From the NCBI RefSeq assembly GCF_000373105.1, contig NZ_KB890413.1, positions 193,399 to 257,398 of the forward strand: a stretch of 64,000 bases of DNA. Direction: 5' to 3'. Numbering within the stretch: the stretch's first letter is position 1; the number at the start of each line of letters is the position of its first letter. A program made the translations under genes and the position numbers. Positions 1 to 7,885 of the stretch are shown one piece after another. Origin of the DNA: Neolewinella persica DSM 23188. GTDB lineage: Bacteria; Bacteroidota; Bacteroidia; Chitinophagales; Saprospiraceae. Below the pieces are notes generated by a model that was not told the origin of the DNA, did no database searches, and saw only the letters and a list, made by a program, of their open reading frames with translations.

Positions 1-1505
1 ATCAGCTTGCAACCAGGCGTATTCTCCACCTTTCCGGATTCCCGGACCGGGGCATCGATGCCCAGGAAAAATTCATCCGTCCGACTGATTTCAAGCTGGT
101 CTTTGCTGCGGACAGGGCCTAGCACGCGCACACGTTCGATGGTGTTTCGTGGGCCAACCACCGTCACGGTCTCCTCCGCCGCAAACTGGCCCGGCTGGCT
201 CAACCATTTCCGCACCTTTAACTCGTGGCCTTTACCGAAAAGCGCCTCTACAGTCTCTTGCCGAAGGTGAATGTGCCGGGCAGAGATGGCAACGGGGATG
301 GTTGGCAGGGTATTCACGGCATCGGCCTTTTCGATCAGCTTACCGCATTCCCGGGCGATGGCAAGTTGCTCGTCGGTCCGTACTGCCAGCAACTTCACAC
401 GGCTGTGCTGCATGCTAAAGTCCACTACCGGTGTAGTTTCAGAAAGCTCAACAGAGTGGTTTTTGTCTTCGTTAATGATGGCCCCCAGATAATCCAGCCG
501 CTGGCTGGCCCGGTGGCGGACTACGGCGCTGTTCTCCCCAACTCCTCCGGTGAATACGATGGCATCGACACCGCCCATAACGGCGGCGTAGGCACCAATG
601 TACTTTCGGATTCGGTGCGTATAGACTTGTAGCGCAAGCTGACAATCGGCGTCTCCTTCGGAAGCTTTTTCCAGGATGGTACGCATATCGCTGCCTACCC
701 CGGACAAACCAGCGAGCCCACTTTCGCGATTCAACAGGTGATCTATTTCGCCGGTATTCAAGTCCGCCTGTTCGTGAAGGTAATGGATGATGCCAGGGTC
801 AATATCCCCCGACCTGGTCCCCATCACCAGGCCTTCCAGCGGCGTCATGCCCATGCTCGTTTCGATAGAACGGCCGAATTCGATCGCCGTAACGCTGCCA
901 CCACTACCGAGGTGACAGGTGATGATGCGGAGGTCATGAGGAGAGCTGCCGAGGAATTTAGCGGCGGTAGCTGCCACGTATTTATGGCTGGTACCGTGGA
1001 ACCCGTAGCGGCGAATGCCGTGTTGAGCCATCAATTCCTTTGGCAAAGCGTAAGTCTTGGCCCGGCGGGGCAGGCTTTGGTGGAAGGCTGTGTCGAAAAC
1101 GGCGAAATGGTCAATATCCGGGAACAGCTCCCTGGCTGCGCGGATACCGCGCAGGTTGACGGGGTTGTGCAGCGGGGCCAGCTTGCTCAATTGTTCGATC
1201 TTTGCTTCTACGTCCGCGCCCACCAAAGTTGCCCGGTCAAAATCTTCTCCTCCATGGACAACACGGTGGCCAACACCAGCAATTTCGGTCCCACTCAGTT
1301 TATCTTTCAGGGCCTCCAGGCAGACAGAAATGGTACGTTCCGCCCCCTTATTTTCCAGCTCGATGGTGGTACCGTCGGAAAAGGTGATCACCGGCTGATC
1401 AAGCAGGCGTTCGGCCAGCATTTCCAGGTGACGTTTTCCTGTGTCAGGGTCGATGACGGCAGCTTTTACAGAGGAAGAACCGGCGTTGATAACGAGAATG
1501 TGCAT
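1..1505 (-). CDS. ackA: Acetate kinase fused to PduL-type phosphotransacylase (3' end cut by window)
   Basis: The ATG lies at 1505-1503 and the frame stays open past base 1, so only the first ~501 codons are visible. Residues 1-~395 are a full acetate kinase: the start MHILVINAGSSSVK, then GHRVVHGGE and FGFHGTSH-like motifs that bind acetyl phosphate and nucleotide. From about residue 402 the same frame continues into a PduL-like phosphate acyltransferase, shown by SARHIHL, LSQPGQFAAEETV and APVRESG; the conserved histidines of the RHIHL motif are PduL metal ligands. The fused protein could convert acetyl-CoA to acetate and ATP in one polypeptide, which is inference. The usual order in bacteria is separate pta and ackA genes. 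The PduL domain is incomplete here. Confidence 0.9.
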   Translation of the reverse strand, partial: MHILVINAGSSSVKAAVIDPDTGKRHLEMLAERLLDQPVITFSDGTTIELENKGAERTISVCLEALKDKLSGTEIAGVGHRVVHGGEDFDRATLVGADVEAKIEQLSKLAPLHNPVNLRGIRAARELFPDIDHFAVFDTAFHQSLPRRAKTYALPKELMAQHGIRRYGFHGTSHKYVAATAAKFLGSSPHDLRIITCHLGSGGSVTAIEFGRSIETSMGMTPLEGLVMGTRSGDIDPGIIHYLHEQADLNTGEIDHLLNRESGLAGLSGVGSDMRTILEKASEGDADCQLALQVYTHRIRKYIGAYAAVMGGVDAIVFTGGVGENSAVVRHRASQRLDYLGAIINEDKNHSVELSETTPVVDFSMQHSRVKLLAVRTDEQLAIARECGKLIEKADAVNTLPTIPVAISARHIHLRQETVEALFGKGHELKVRKWLSQPGQFAAEETVTVVGPRNTIERVRVLGPVRSKDQLEISRTDEFFLGIDAPVRESGKVENTPGCKL

Positions 1506-1631
1506 GCGTAAGGTGGACGTAATTAAGGTAAAAGGGATGAAGTATTTAGTGACCTAACATTGCGCTTGCTGTGGGGTTTAGTTCAGTGGATAAGTTTAGC
1601 GCTGCGCTTGCTGGTGCTGGCATATTAGGGT

Positions 1632-3053
1632 TTAAGCATTACGCTCCAACCACTCCACAAACAACCGCATCCCAAACCCGGTGGCCTGCCGGTCCTTGGC
1701 GTAAGGACCTTGCTTCAGTGCTACCCCGGCGATGTCGAAATGGATAAAGGCTGGATGATCGCCAGTGAAGAATTCCAGAAATTTAAAGGCATCGATGGCG
1801 CCATTGATCGGTCGGCCGGAGTAGTTTTTGATGTCGGCCACATCGCTGTCCAATCCGGACATATAGTCGTCCCAGGTCGGCAATGGCCAAACGCGTTCGC
1901 CGCAAGCTGTTCCCGCCTTGGTAAAAGACTTCACCAGCGCGTTGTTCTTGCTCATCATCGCTCCGCACTCGTAACCGAAGGTCCGTACGGCACTGCCCGT
2001 AAGCGTGGCCACATCGATGAGGATTTTGGGTTTTAAGTATTTTACGGCGTAGCTCAATCCATCGCTCATCACCATCCGCCCTTCGGCGTCGGTGTCGATG
2101 ATCTCGATGGTTTTTCCGCTGTGGCCGGTAATCACGTCACTGGGTTTGTAGCTCATAGCATCGACGCTGTTGTCTGTACTGGGGACGATGCCAATCAAAT
2201 GAACGGGTAGTTTCAACCGCGCAGCCGCCTCCATTGCCCCGAAGGTGGCGGCGGCGCCGCCCATATCCGACTTCATCAGGTGCAGGTTCGTACTGGGTTT
2301 GATCGATACGCCACCCGTATCGAAGGTGATGCCCTTACCTATGATGACGGTAGGCCCTTCCTCCTTCGGTGCCCCCTTCCCCTTATACTCCATGATGATA
2401 AAGCGCGCTTCGTCTTCACTCCCCCGGTTCACCGCCAGCAAAGCCCCCAGGCCTTCTTTCTCGCAGGCGGCCTTATCCAGGACCTTCACCTGGTAGCCAT
2501 GAGTTTCGCCCGAATTAACGGCCCAGGCAGCAAGGTCTTGTGGCCGTTTCATATTGGCCGGTGCGTCGACCAGCGCGATAATGCTTAGTTGAGTTTCGGC
2601 CAGGGCAACTTCTTTGGTAATGGCTTTCTCTGCCTTATCGGATACTTTACCAGCCTCTATTTCCATCCGATCCCCACTGAGGGGATGCTCCGAAGATTCA
2701 CTTTTCCACTTCCCGGGTGCGTAAGTACCAAGAATCAGGCCACCGATGAAGGCAGCTAGTAGCTCTGACTTTAGTTTAGTGCCCCGCAAATCGACCTTGG
2801 GGTGTAGTTGCTCCCGTTCTTTATGGCTCAGCCCTCTGGCCAGGGTTCTCAAACTGGCAGGCGTGGCCTTAGCCGGTAGCCTTACAATATAACCATCTGG
2901 TTTCGGCGTCCGCAGGTAATTACCGGGAGTAAGAATGCCTTCCAGCTCTTTGTCATTGGACGATAAGAATCGGAAAGTAGTAGTTGGGGAAGATTTTTTC
3001 ATAGCGGTCTTAATAAATGATGCTGTATCCCTGAACACAGAATTCAAGTGCAT
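1632..3053 (-). CDS. M17 leucyl aminopeptidase family protein
   Basis: Cytosolic dinuclear-metal exopeptidase of family M17, about 473 aa. The metal and catalytic motifs are GKGITFDTGG (near residue 240) and DTDAEGRMVMSDGL (near 320), the latter being the family signature NTDAEGRL with Asp for Asn. The N-terminal regulatory domain is present but diverged. The first possible ATG is at 3053; a second at 3002 (MKKSSPTTT) would remove 17 residues that look unlike the family and may be the true start. The gene lies 5 bp from the stop-side of mltG on the same strand (mltG ends at 3059), so the two are probably co-transcribed. Confidence 0.92.
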   Translation of the reverse strand: MHLNSVFRDTASFIKTAMKKSSPTTTFRFLSSNDKELEGILTPGNYLRTPKPDGYIVRLPAKATPASLRTLARGLSHKEREQLHPKVDLRGTKLKSELLAAFIGGLILGTYAPGKWKSESSEHPLSGDRMEIEAGKVSDKAEKAITKEVALAETQLSIIALVDAPANMKRPQDLAAWAVNSGETHGYQVKVLDKAACEKEGLGALLAVNRGSEDEARFIIMEYKGKGAPKEEGPTVIIGKGITFDTGGVSIKPSTNLHLMKSDMGGAAATFGAMEAAARLKLPVHLIGIVPSTDNSVDAMSYKPSDVITGHSGKTIEIIDTDAEGRMVMSDGLSYAVKYLKPKILIDVATLTGSAVRTFGYECGAMMSKNNALVKSFTKAGTACGERVWPLPTWDDYMSGLDSDVADIKNYSGRPINGAIDAFKFLEFFTGDHPAFIHFDIAGVALKQGPYAKDRQATGFGMRLFVEWLERNA

Positions 3054-3058
3054 GTTGC

Positions 3059-4078
3059 CTACCTAAGCCCCCTGGCCTTCAAATTAGCTACATAGACCGC
3101 CTTATTTCTGGCGTGCCCTGCCACCGTGGTGGCAAAATTATGCAGGCCGGAATTATCTCCTTTGGCGCACATGAATATATAGTCGTGGCTTTCCGGATTA
3201 AGCACGGCCTCAATGGCGCTGATTTCCGGCATTGTGATGGGCCCGGGTGGTAAGCCAAGGTTAGTGTAGGTATTGTACGGATGGACAAACTCGATGTGCT
3301 CGTACAGTACGCGTTTGATGCCGAAGGCCCGGGTAGCGAATACCGCAGTCGGATCAGATTGCAGCATAATTCCCTGCTTGAGGCGATTGAGGTAGAGCCC
3401 CGCAATGCGTGGTTGTTCGGATCGGGCCAGGCTCTCGCTGTGGACGATGCTGGCCAGCGTGTAAGCCGTAGCGGGGGTTAGTCCGTTAGCTTTGGCTTTA
3501 GCCAGGCGCTCTTCATTCCAGAAGCGTGCGTGTTCTTGCATCATCCGGGCAACGAAGTCCCGCGGAGAAGCATCCCAATAGAGCTCGTAAGTATTAGGGA
3601 TGAAAAGCGTTTGTAGGGTGGCTTTGGTGTAGCCAATACTGTCAAGGAACTGCTCATTCTGGAAAAGGCGAACGAAGGCCAGGCTGTCGGCTTCCAGAAA
3701 TCGGGCAGCCTTGGCGGCTACGTTTTCAGGCTCTCTTTCTACGGTAAGGACAACCTTTACGGCCTGTCGGTTACCGCTTCGCAACTGTCGGATAAGGTCC
3801 ACCATGCTTGCGCCCGGGACAAGCTCAAAGCGGCCAGACCGCATGGGGTCCTTTTTCCAGGCCATCCGCGCTGCCAGCGGATCGAAGACTGATCGGTTGG
3901 GCGCTACCCCTTTTTCCGAAAGTATGGCCAGCACTTCTTCGTAATTCGCTCCCGTTGGTATTTCGATTATAATCGGTTCACCGTCGGGCACTACCGCTGT
4001 CATTTTTACCGTAAAATAAGCATAGCCAAACAAGGCAACACCCATTAGCAATAATAGGGAAATAAGTTTCTTAAACAT
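3059..4078 (-). CDS. mltG: Endolytic transglycosylase MltG (YceG-like)
   Basis: Inner-membrane lytic transglycosylase that cuts nascent glycan strands and sets glycan length. I chose the ATG at 4078 because the protein then begins MFKKLISLLLLMGVALFGYA, a normal N-terminal membrane anchor. An upstream in-frame extension to 4240 only translates repeat DNA. A LysM-like region (IIIEIPTGANYEEVLAILSE) precedes the YceG domain. The motif SIVHSESLARSEQPRIAGLY carries the catalytic glutamate and is followed by YLNRL and LQSDPTA, both typical of the family. Length 339 aa is normal. It probably shares a transcript with the downstream aminopeptidase gene. Confidence 0.93.
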   Translation of the reverse strand: MFKKLISLLLLMGVALFGYAYFTVKMTAVVPDGEPIIIEIPTGANYEEVLAILSEKGVAPNRSVFDPLAARMAWKKDPMRSGRFELVPGASMVDLIRQLRSGNRQAVKVVLTVEREPENVAAKAARFLEADSLAFVRLFQNEQFLDSIGYTKATLQTLFIPNTYELYWDASPRDFVARMMQEHARFWNEERLAKAKANGLTPATAYTLASIVHSESLARSEQPRIAGLYLNRLKQGIMLQSDPTAVFATRAFGIKRVLYEHIEFVHPYNTYTNLGLPPGPITMPEISAIEAVLNPESHDYIFMCAKGDNSGLHNFATTVAGHARNKAVYVANLKARGLR

Positions 4079-4119
4079 GCATTCTGTTGGTTGCGGGGCC
4101 CGACAGGTCGGGAAGTTCA

Positions 4120-4214
4120 GGCGCGGACGCCGGTGCAGGGCAGGGAATAATAATAGCAGGCTAAGGTAACCTCCCCTGTGCTTTAAACGCGTTGGCTTGC
4201 ACCTGCGTTCGCGC
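4120..4214. repeat. Element A inverted pair (A1/A2)
   Basis: Two copies of element A face outward. The left core, GGCGCGGACGCCGGTGCAG at 4120-4138, reads on the minus strand and the right core, TGCACCTGCGTTCGCGC at 4198-4214, on the plus strand. The T/C-rich arms of both point to the centre, so the 95 bp could fold into one long imperfect hairpin, like a REP doublet. It occupies the 5' region of mltG. Confidence 0.75.
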
Positions 4215-4220
4215 ATGAAA

Positions 4221-4331
4221 TCAAGTTGTCGGGTTGTCAAGTTATCGGGCTGTCAGGTTCTCCGTCAACAACTAATGGACACCTCGACAACCTCATATAC
4301 GACAACCCGACAGCCTGACAACTCGACAAAA
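4221..4331. repeat. Inverted repeat built from TTGTCGGGCTGTCAGG-like units
   Basis: The left half (4223-4260) holds repeated GTTGTCGGG/GGCTGTCAGG units and the right half (4299-4328) holds their complements, CGACAACCCGACAGCCTGAC. It fills the gap between the panB stop and element A1/A2 and could form a large cruciform or act as a panB terminator. It has no sequence relation to element A. Confidence 0.6.
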
Positions 4332-4333
4332 CG

Positions 4334-5155
4334 CTAATACTGTTCCTTTTCGTTGGGGAAGTCCTGTGCTTTAACATCGTCCACATAACGCTCAGTGGCG
4401 TCTTTGATCACGTCAAACAGCTCTGCGTAGCGACGCAGGAACCGGGGGTGAAAATCTTTGGTAATCCCCAGTAGGTCATGGGTCACCAGCACTTGTCCGT
4501 CACAATGCACGCCGCCACCGATGCCAATTGTCGGTATCTCAATCGATTCACTTACTTTTTGGGCCAACGCCGAGGGAATTTTCTCCAGTACCAGGCCAAA
4601 ACAGCCCAGTTCTTCGAGTAGTTTAGCGTCTTTTACCAGTCGGCGAGCCTCCGCTTCCTGCTTAGCCCGCACGGTATAAGTACCGAATTTGTAGATCGAT
4701 TGCGGCGTGAGTCCCAGGTGTCCCATCACCGGAATCCCAGCCGAAAGGATGCGTTTAACGCTGTCCTTTACTTCATCGCCGCCTTCCAGTTTTACCGCAT
4801 GGCCCCCGCTTTCCTTCATGATTCGGATAGCGGATTTAAGGGCCATTTTGGAATCGCCCTGGTAGGTTCCAAAGGGGAGGTCTACTACTACCAGCGCACG
4901 TTCTACGGCACGAACCACACTGCTGGCGTGGTAGATCATCTGATCCAGCGTGATGGGTAAGGTGGTTTCATGACCAGCCATAACGTTGCTTGCCGAATCA
5001 CCAACCAACAGCACATCGGCGCCGCCGGCGTCGAGAATACGGGCCATCGAATAATCATAGGCGGTCAGCATAGCGATCTTCTCCCCGGCCTCCTTCATTG
5101 CCCGCAACGTGTTGGTCGTGACGCGCTTGGCTTCTATTTTCTTATGTACGCTCAT
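4334..5155 (-). CDS. panB: 3-methyl-2-oxobutanoate hydroxymethyltransferase
   Basis: First committed enzyme of pantothenate synthesis; it transfers a hydroxymethyl group from methylene-tetrahydrofolate to alpha-ketoisovalerate. The 273-aa length and whole-protein pattern fit Pan[43 protein letters not shown] and KLEGG, with the Mg-binding aspartates of VGDS and DLPFG and the catalytic glutamate region near GLVLEKIP. A single clean ATG is at 5155. No other pan gene is adjacent. The mltG promoter region lies downstream, separated by inverted repeats. Confidence 0.97.
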   Translation of the reverse strand: MSVHKKIEAKRVTTNTLRAMKEAGEKIAMLTAYDYSMARILDAGGADVLLVGDSASNVMAGHETTLPITLDQMIYHASSVVRAVERALVVVDLPFGTYQGDSKMALKSAIRIMKESGGHAVKLEGGDEVKDSVKRILSAGIPVMGHLGLTPQSIYKFGTYTVRAKQEAEARRLVKDAKLLEELGCFGLVLEKIPSALAQKVSESIEIPTIGIGGGVHCDGQVLVTHDLLGITKDFHPRFLRRYAELFDVIKDATERYVDDVKAQDFPNEKEQY

Positions 5156-5213
5156 GAGGGGGAAGATAGTTCGTTTGGCTGTTAGCTTGTTAACGTGGTG
5201 GTATCAAATAAAA

Positions 5214-5242
5214 CGCCCTCCATCGCTTTGCGATGGAGGGCG
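5214..5242 (-). terminator. Rho-independent terminator
   Basis: A perfect 12-bp stem, CGCCCTCCATCG / CGATGGAGGGCG, with a CTTTG loop. Read on the minus strand it is followed by TTTTATTTG. It lies just downstream of the OmpA-gene stub and upstream of panB, so it probably once ended the OmpA transcript and now ends the transcript of the gene at 5897. Confidence 0.85.
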
Positions 5243-5263
5243 GCATGTTCAACAAGCGAATAC

Positions 5264-5375
5264 TTACTTAGCTGAGGGGATCTTGCTGGGGTTGAGCAGG
5301 TCGTAGAACTGGTTCAACTCAGGCAGCAGGATGATGCGGGTCCGGCGGTTGGTGATACGTCCTTCGGCGGTGGCG
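5264..5375 (-). pseudogene. 3' stub of an OmpA-family gene
   Basis: On the minus strand the bases that follow the stop of the 5897 gene read, without a start codon, NATAEGRITNRRTRII then a tail ending NPSKIPSAK and TAA (5266-5264). NxTAEGRxxNRR is the C-terminal signature of OmpA-like peptidoglycan-binding domains. Only about 36 codons remain, and the first overlaps the TAA of the upstream gene. The original terminator still follows it. I read this as the remnant of a larger OmpA gene lost by deletion whose endpoint is exactly at the neighbouring stop codon. Confidence 0.75.
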
Positions 5376-5897
5376 TTAACCAAAAACGTTCTTAAGCAGC
5401 GTCTCCAGCTCCCGTTGATCCACTTCATCAAACGATCCTTCCAGTGTGGAATCTACGTCGAATACTCCCATCAGGGTGCCGTCTGCCCGGCGTACCGGCA
5501 AGACAATCTCCGAGCGACTATTCGGGTCACAGGCGATGTGTTCTTTTCCCTGGACCAGGGCGTGGGTATCTTCCACTATCCGTGTCTCCCCAGTTGCGGC
5601 AACGGTGCCACAGACCCCCTTACCGAATTTGATGTACAGGCAACCGAGCGTGCCCTGATACGGACCAATCACCAGCTTGTCTTCTCCGCGAACCAGGTAA
5701 AAACCTACCCAGTAATAATAGGGTATGTACGTTTTCAGCAAACAATTCATGGTGACCATTTTAACCTGATCGTCGGCTTCATCTCCGAGGGTGGCCAAGA
5801 TCGCCTGGCGGGCCTCAGCATATACCACACGCTTCTGATCCGGACTCAGGGGCCGGGAAGGTTTGATGAAGTAGGGCATTTCTGCGGTTGCAGCCAT
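5376..5897 (-). CDS. msrC: Free methionine-(R)-sulfoxide reductase (GAF-domain fRMsr)
   Basis: A single GAF domain of 173 aa with the pattern of fRMsr: YYYWVGFYLVRG, GPYQGTLGC, FGKGVCGTVAATGE, HIACDPNSRSEIVLPV and GVFDVDS. The cysteines in GTLGC, GVCG and IACD match the three redox cysteines of the family, the last being catalytic. It would reduce free methionine-R-sulfoxide in the cytosol using thioredoxin. The start codon's first base is also the last base of a five-unit 8-bp tandem repeat, so the ribosome-binding region is entirely repeat DNA. Confidence 0.88.
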   Translation of the reverse strand: MAATAEMPYFIKPSRPLSPDQKRVVYAEARQAILATLGDEADDQVKMVTMNCLLKTYIPYYYWVGFYLVRGEDKLVIGPYQGTLGCLYIKFGKGVCGTVAATGETRIVEDTHALVQGKEHIACDPNSRSEIVLPVRRADGTLMGVFDVDSTLEGSFDEVDQRELETLLKNVFG

Positions 5898-5936
5898 ATT
5901 GGTCTATTGGTCTATTGGTCTATTGGTCTATTGGTC
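5897..5936. repeat. TATTGGTC tandem repeat (5 perfect copies) abutting a start codon
   Basis: Five exact head-to-tail copies of an 8-bp unit. In the direction of the fRMsr gene they read GACCAATA and the last A is the A of the ATG. A slip of one unit would move upstream promoter or ribosome-binding sequence by 8 bp. Degenerate copies of the same unit occur upstream of the start at 52856. Confidence 0.9.
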
Positions 5937-6078
5937 GGAAACACCTTAAGTACGTTCTGGTTCTTTATCAGGGATAGCTTATTTTTCCTCCGCTTCCTCC
6001 TTTGTCCTTAGAATCAAGGATTTAATGCTCAAAAGTTGTAACACCAAGGATTACCTTGCATCTAACGGAAAAACTACC

Positions 6079-6948
6079 ATGCAGAATCCTTTGACAGCAG
6101 CTTACAATGAAGCTGATAATCGCACCCTCGTCGAAGCCGCCGTAGCTGGCGACCGTAAAGCACTGGACCAACTCGTGCACCTCCACCAGCCTTTCATCTA
6201 CAACGTTGCCTGGAAGATGGTGCACGACCCAAACGACGCTATGGACCTGACACAGGAGACCTTGTTAAAGGTTATCACCAAATTGGCCCAATTTCAGGGC
6301 AAGAGTAGCTTTCGTACCTGGCTGTACCGGATCGTAACCAACGAATTCCTGATGGGCAAACGGCGGAAGAGCGAGACTTCCTTCAGTTCCTTCACAGACT
6401 ATGGTGCCCAACTCGACGCTGTCCCAAACGCAGAACTCACCCGTGAGGAAGAGATCGAACAGGAGGAATTAAGTCGGGAGATGAAGATCCGCTGCATGTC
6501 CGGAATGCTGATGTGCCTTACGCGGGAGCAGCGGCTGATCTACATTCTGGGAGACAGCTTTGGAATTGACCACAACGTCGGTGCGGAGATATTTGAAGTC
6601 TCCCCACAAAACTTCCGGGTAAAACTCCATCGCGCCCGTAAGGAGCTGTACAATTATATGAACAATAAGTGCGGGCTGGTCAACAATGCCAATCCCTGTC
6701 GCTGCCCCAAAAAGGCCCGGACGCTGAAGCAGATGGGCGCACTCGACGAGGATAGTATGCAGTTCAACGTGGGCTTCAAATCGAAAATCTCGGCTTACGC
6801 AGTGGCTAACCACGAAATAGCGGGCGACGCATTCGAGGAGAAATACACCGAATTATTCCGCGACCACCCGGCCCGTCAGGAGTTTGACAAGCAAACTGCG
6901 GTGACAGAAATATTAGATAATAATGAGTTGATGAGGTATTTTAAGTGA
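6079..6948 (+). CDS. ECF-like RNA polymerase sigma factor with Cys-containing C-terminal extension
   Basis: Sigma-70 family protein. Region 2 is seen in LVEAAVAGDRKALDQLV, DAMDLTQETLLKV and SSFRTWLYRIVTNEF; region 4 is the HTH near SPQNFRVKLHRARKELYNYM. A further ~90 residues follow region 4 and begin NNKCGLVNNANPCRCPKKA, a cysteine cluster (KCGLV...PCRC) that could bind metal. I chose the ATG at 6079 (MQNPLTAAYNE); an in-frame ATG at 6025 adds 18 poor residues and overlaps a TACCTTGC sequence that resembles the -7 promoter box. No anti-sigma gene is adjacent. It may control the SRPBCC cluster downstream, which is inference from position only. Confidence 0.88.
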   Translation: MQNPLTAAYNEADNRTLVEAAVAGDRKALDQLVHLHQPFIYNVAWKMVHDPNDAMDLTQETLLKVITKLAQFQGKSSFRTWLYRIVTNEFLMGKRRKSETSFSSFTDYGAQLDAVPNAELTREEEIEQEELSREMKIRCMSGMLMCLTREQRLIYILGDSFGIDHNVGAEIFEVSPQNFRVKLHRARKELYNYMNNKCGLVNNANPCRCPKKARTLKQMGALDEDSMQFNVGFKSKISAYAVANHEIAGDAFEEKYTELFRDHPARQEFDKQTAVTEILDNNELMRYFK

Positions 6949-6956
6949 CCGAGAGA

Positions 6957-7238
6957 CTACTTAAGTACGTCCGCAAGTGATGGGTCTTTATCAAAGACAC
7001 TCTTCGCGTAAGAGCAAAGTGGAAGAATTTCTATGTCATTGGCCCGTGCGTGTGCTACCACCTTGTTTAGCAACTGCCGGCCGACGCCCTGTCTACGCGG
7101 TGACTCCCCTACCTCGGTATGGCTGATGATGAAGAGGCTAGGGCCTGCAATAGAAAACTCCATGTGGGCAAGCGGGCTGGAATAAAGACCGACTCAGGCG
7201 GTCCCTTTGGCATTTTCGATCGTGGGTTCGACTTGCAT
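6957..7238 (-). pseudogene. Small GNAT-family acetyltransferase gene with in-frame TGA
   Basis: The ATG at 7238 opens MQVEPTIENAKGTA, then TGA at 7196-7194, then the same frame continues VGLYSSPLAHMEFSIAGPSL, the acetyl-CoA loop RRQGVGRQLL and PLCSYAKSVFDKDPS to the stop at 6957. Read through, it is 93 codons, the usual size of the small YidJ/YjdJ-like GNAT proteins that end in this PLCxxAKSVFD motif. The TGA replaces what could have been TGG. Translation from the internal ATG at 7163 would lose the first beta strand and half of the second. Either a recent nonsense mutation or a sequencing error. Confidence 0.75.
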
Positions 7239-7369
7239 AAGGGGGTTATTTTAACTCAACAATCTAGTTCGAAATGGACACCAAGTCAAAATTTTGAGCT
7301 TTTCTCCCCAGGTTTTGTAACACTTCCCTGATTTCCACATCCAACTGGAGAATCAACAAATTTGGAACA

Positions 7370-7861
7370 ATGGAAATCAAAAGAACTATCACCGTCAACA
7401 AGCCTATCGATAAAGTATGGGACGTACTCGGAAACGACTTCGGTAGTGCCGCCAAGTGGGCCACCGGGCTTTATCACTCTGAAGGTTACGGAGTGCCACA
7501 ACTCGCAGGAGCGGCATGTAACAACCGTTCCTGCGATACAAACCAGGGTGCGATCAAAGAGGTTGTCCGGGTTTTCGACGCCAATAACCACCACCTGGCC
7601 TACGAGGTCATCGAAGGTTTCCCTGGCTTCGTAAAGTCCGGGATCAACAACTGGCGGCTGACGGACCTGGGAAACGGAAAAACTAAAGTTGACATCCACT
7701 TCATCGCCGTGCTCCAGGGCATCATGGGCACCCTAATGAAACCGATGATGAAGTGGCAACTTGGCAGCACATTCGACCAAGTACTGGAAGACTTCAAAGT
7801 CTACGTTGAAACCGGAAAGCCTTCCGCCAAAAAGGTAAAAGAACTTAAAAAAAAGGGCTAA
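7370..7861 (+). CDS. SRPBCC (Bet v 1-like) family protein
   Basis: 163 aa. The N-terminus MEIKRTITVNKPIDKVWDVL is the usual first strand and helix of polyketide-cyclase/START-like folds, and YEVIEGFPGFVKSGINNWRL and the long C-terminal helix near MMKWQLGSTFDQVLEDFKVY complete the fold. There is no signal peptide, so it acts in the cytosol. These proteins bind hydrophobic small molecules; the ligand cannot be named. It is the first of four SRPBCC genes in one stretch of same-strand genes, with 24 bp to the next gene. Confidence 0.85.
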   Translation: MEIKRTITVNKPIDKVWDVLGNDFGSAAKWATGLYHSEGYGVPQLAGAACNNRSCDTNQGAIKEVVRVFDANNHHLAYEVIEGFPGFVKSGINNWRLTDLGNGKTKVDIHFIAVLQGIMGTLMKPMMKWQLGSTFDQVLEDFKVYVETGKPSAKKVKELKKKG

Positions 7862-7885
7862 GAAAGCCGCTTAAACACAACAGAC

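Noticed and set aside
738-1511. 257-codon plus-strand frame opposite the acetate kinase gene
   Set aside because: The minus-strand acetate kinase motifs are unambiguous; this frame is its shadow.
4079-4240. Longer N-terminus of MltG
   Set aside because: It translates element A and the 4221-4331 repeat and precedes a normal membrane anchor.
5897-5936. CRISPR or phage attachment site
   Set aside because: It is an uninterrupted 8-bp tandem repeat without spacers or integrase.
7194-7196. TGA as a selenocysteine codon in the GNAT gene
   Set aside because: GNAT proteins do not use selenocysteine and no SECIS-like hairpin follows; a nonsense change is simpler.
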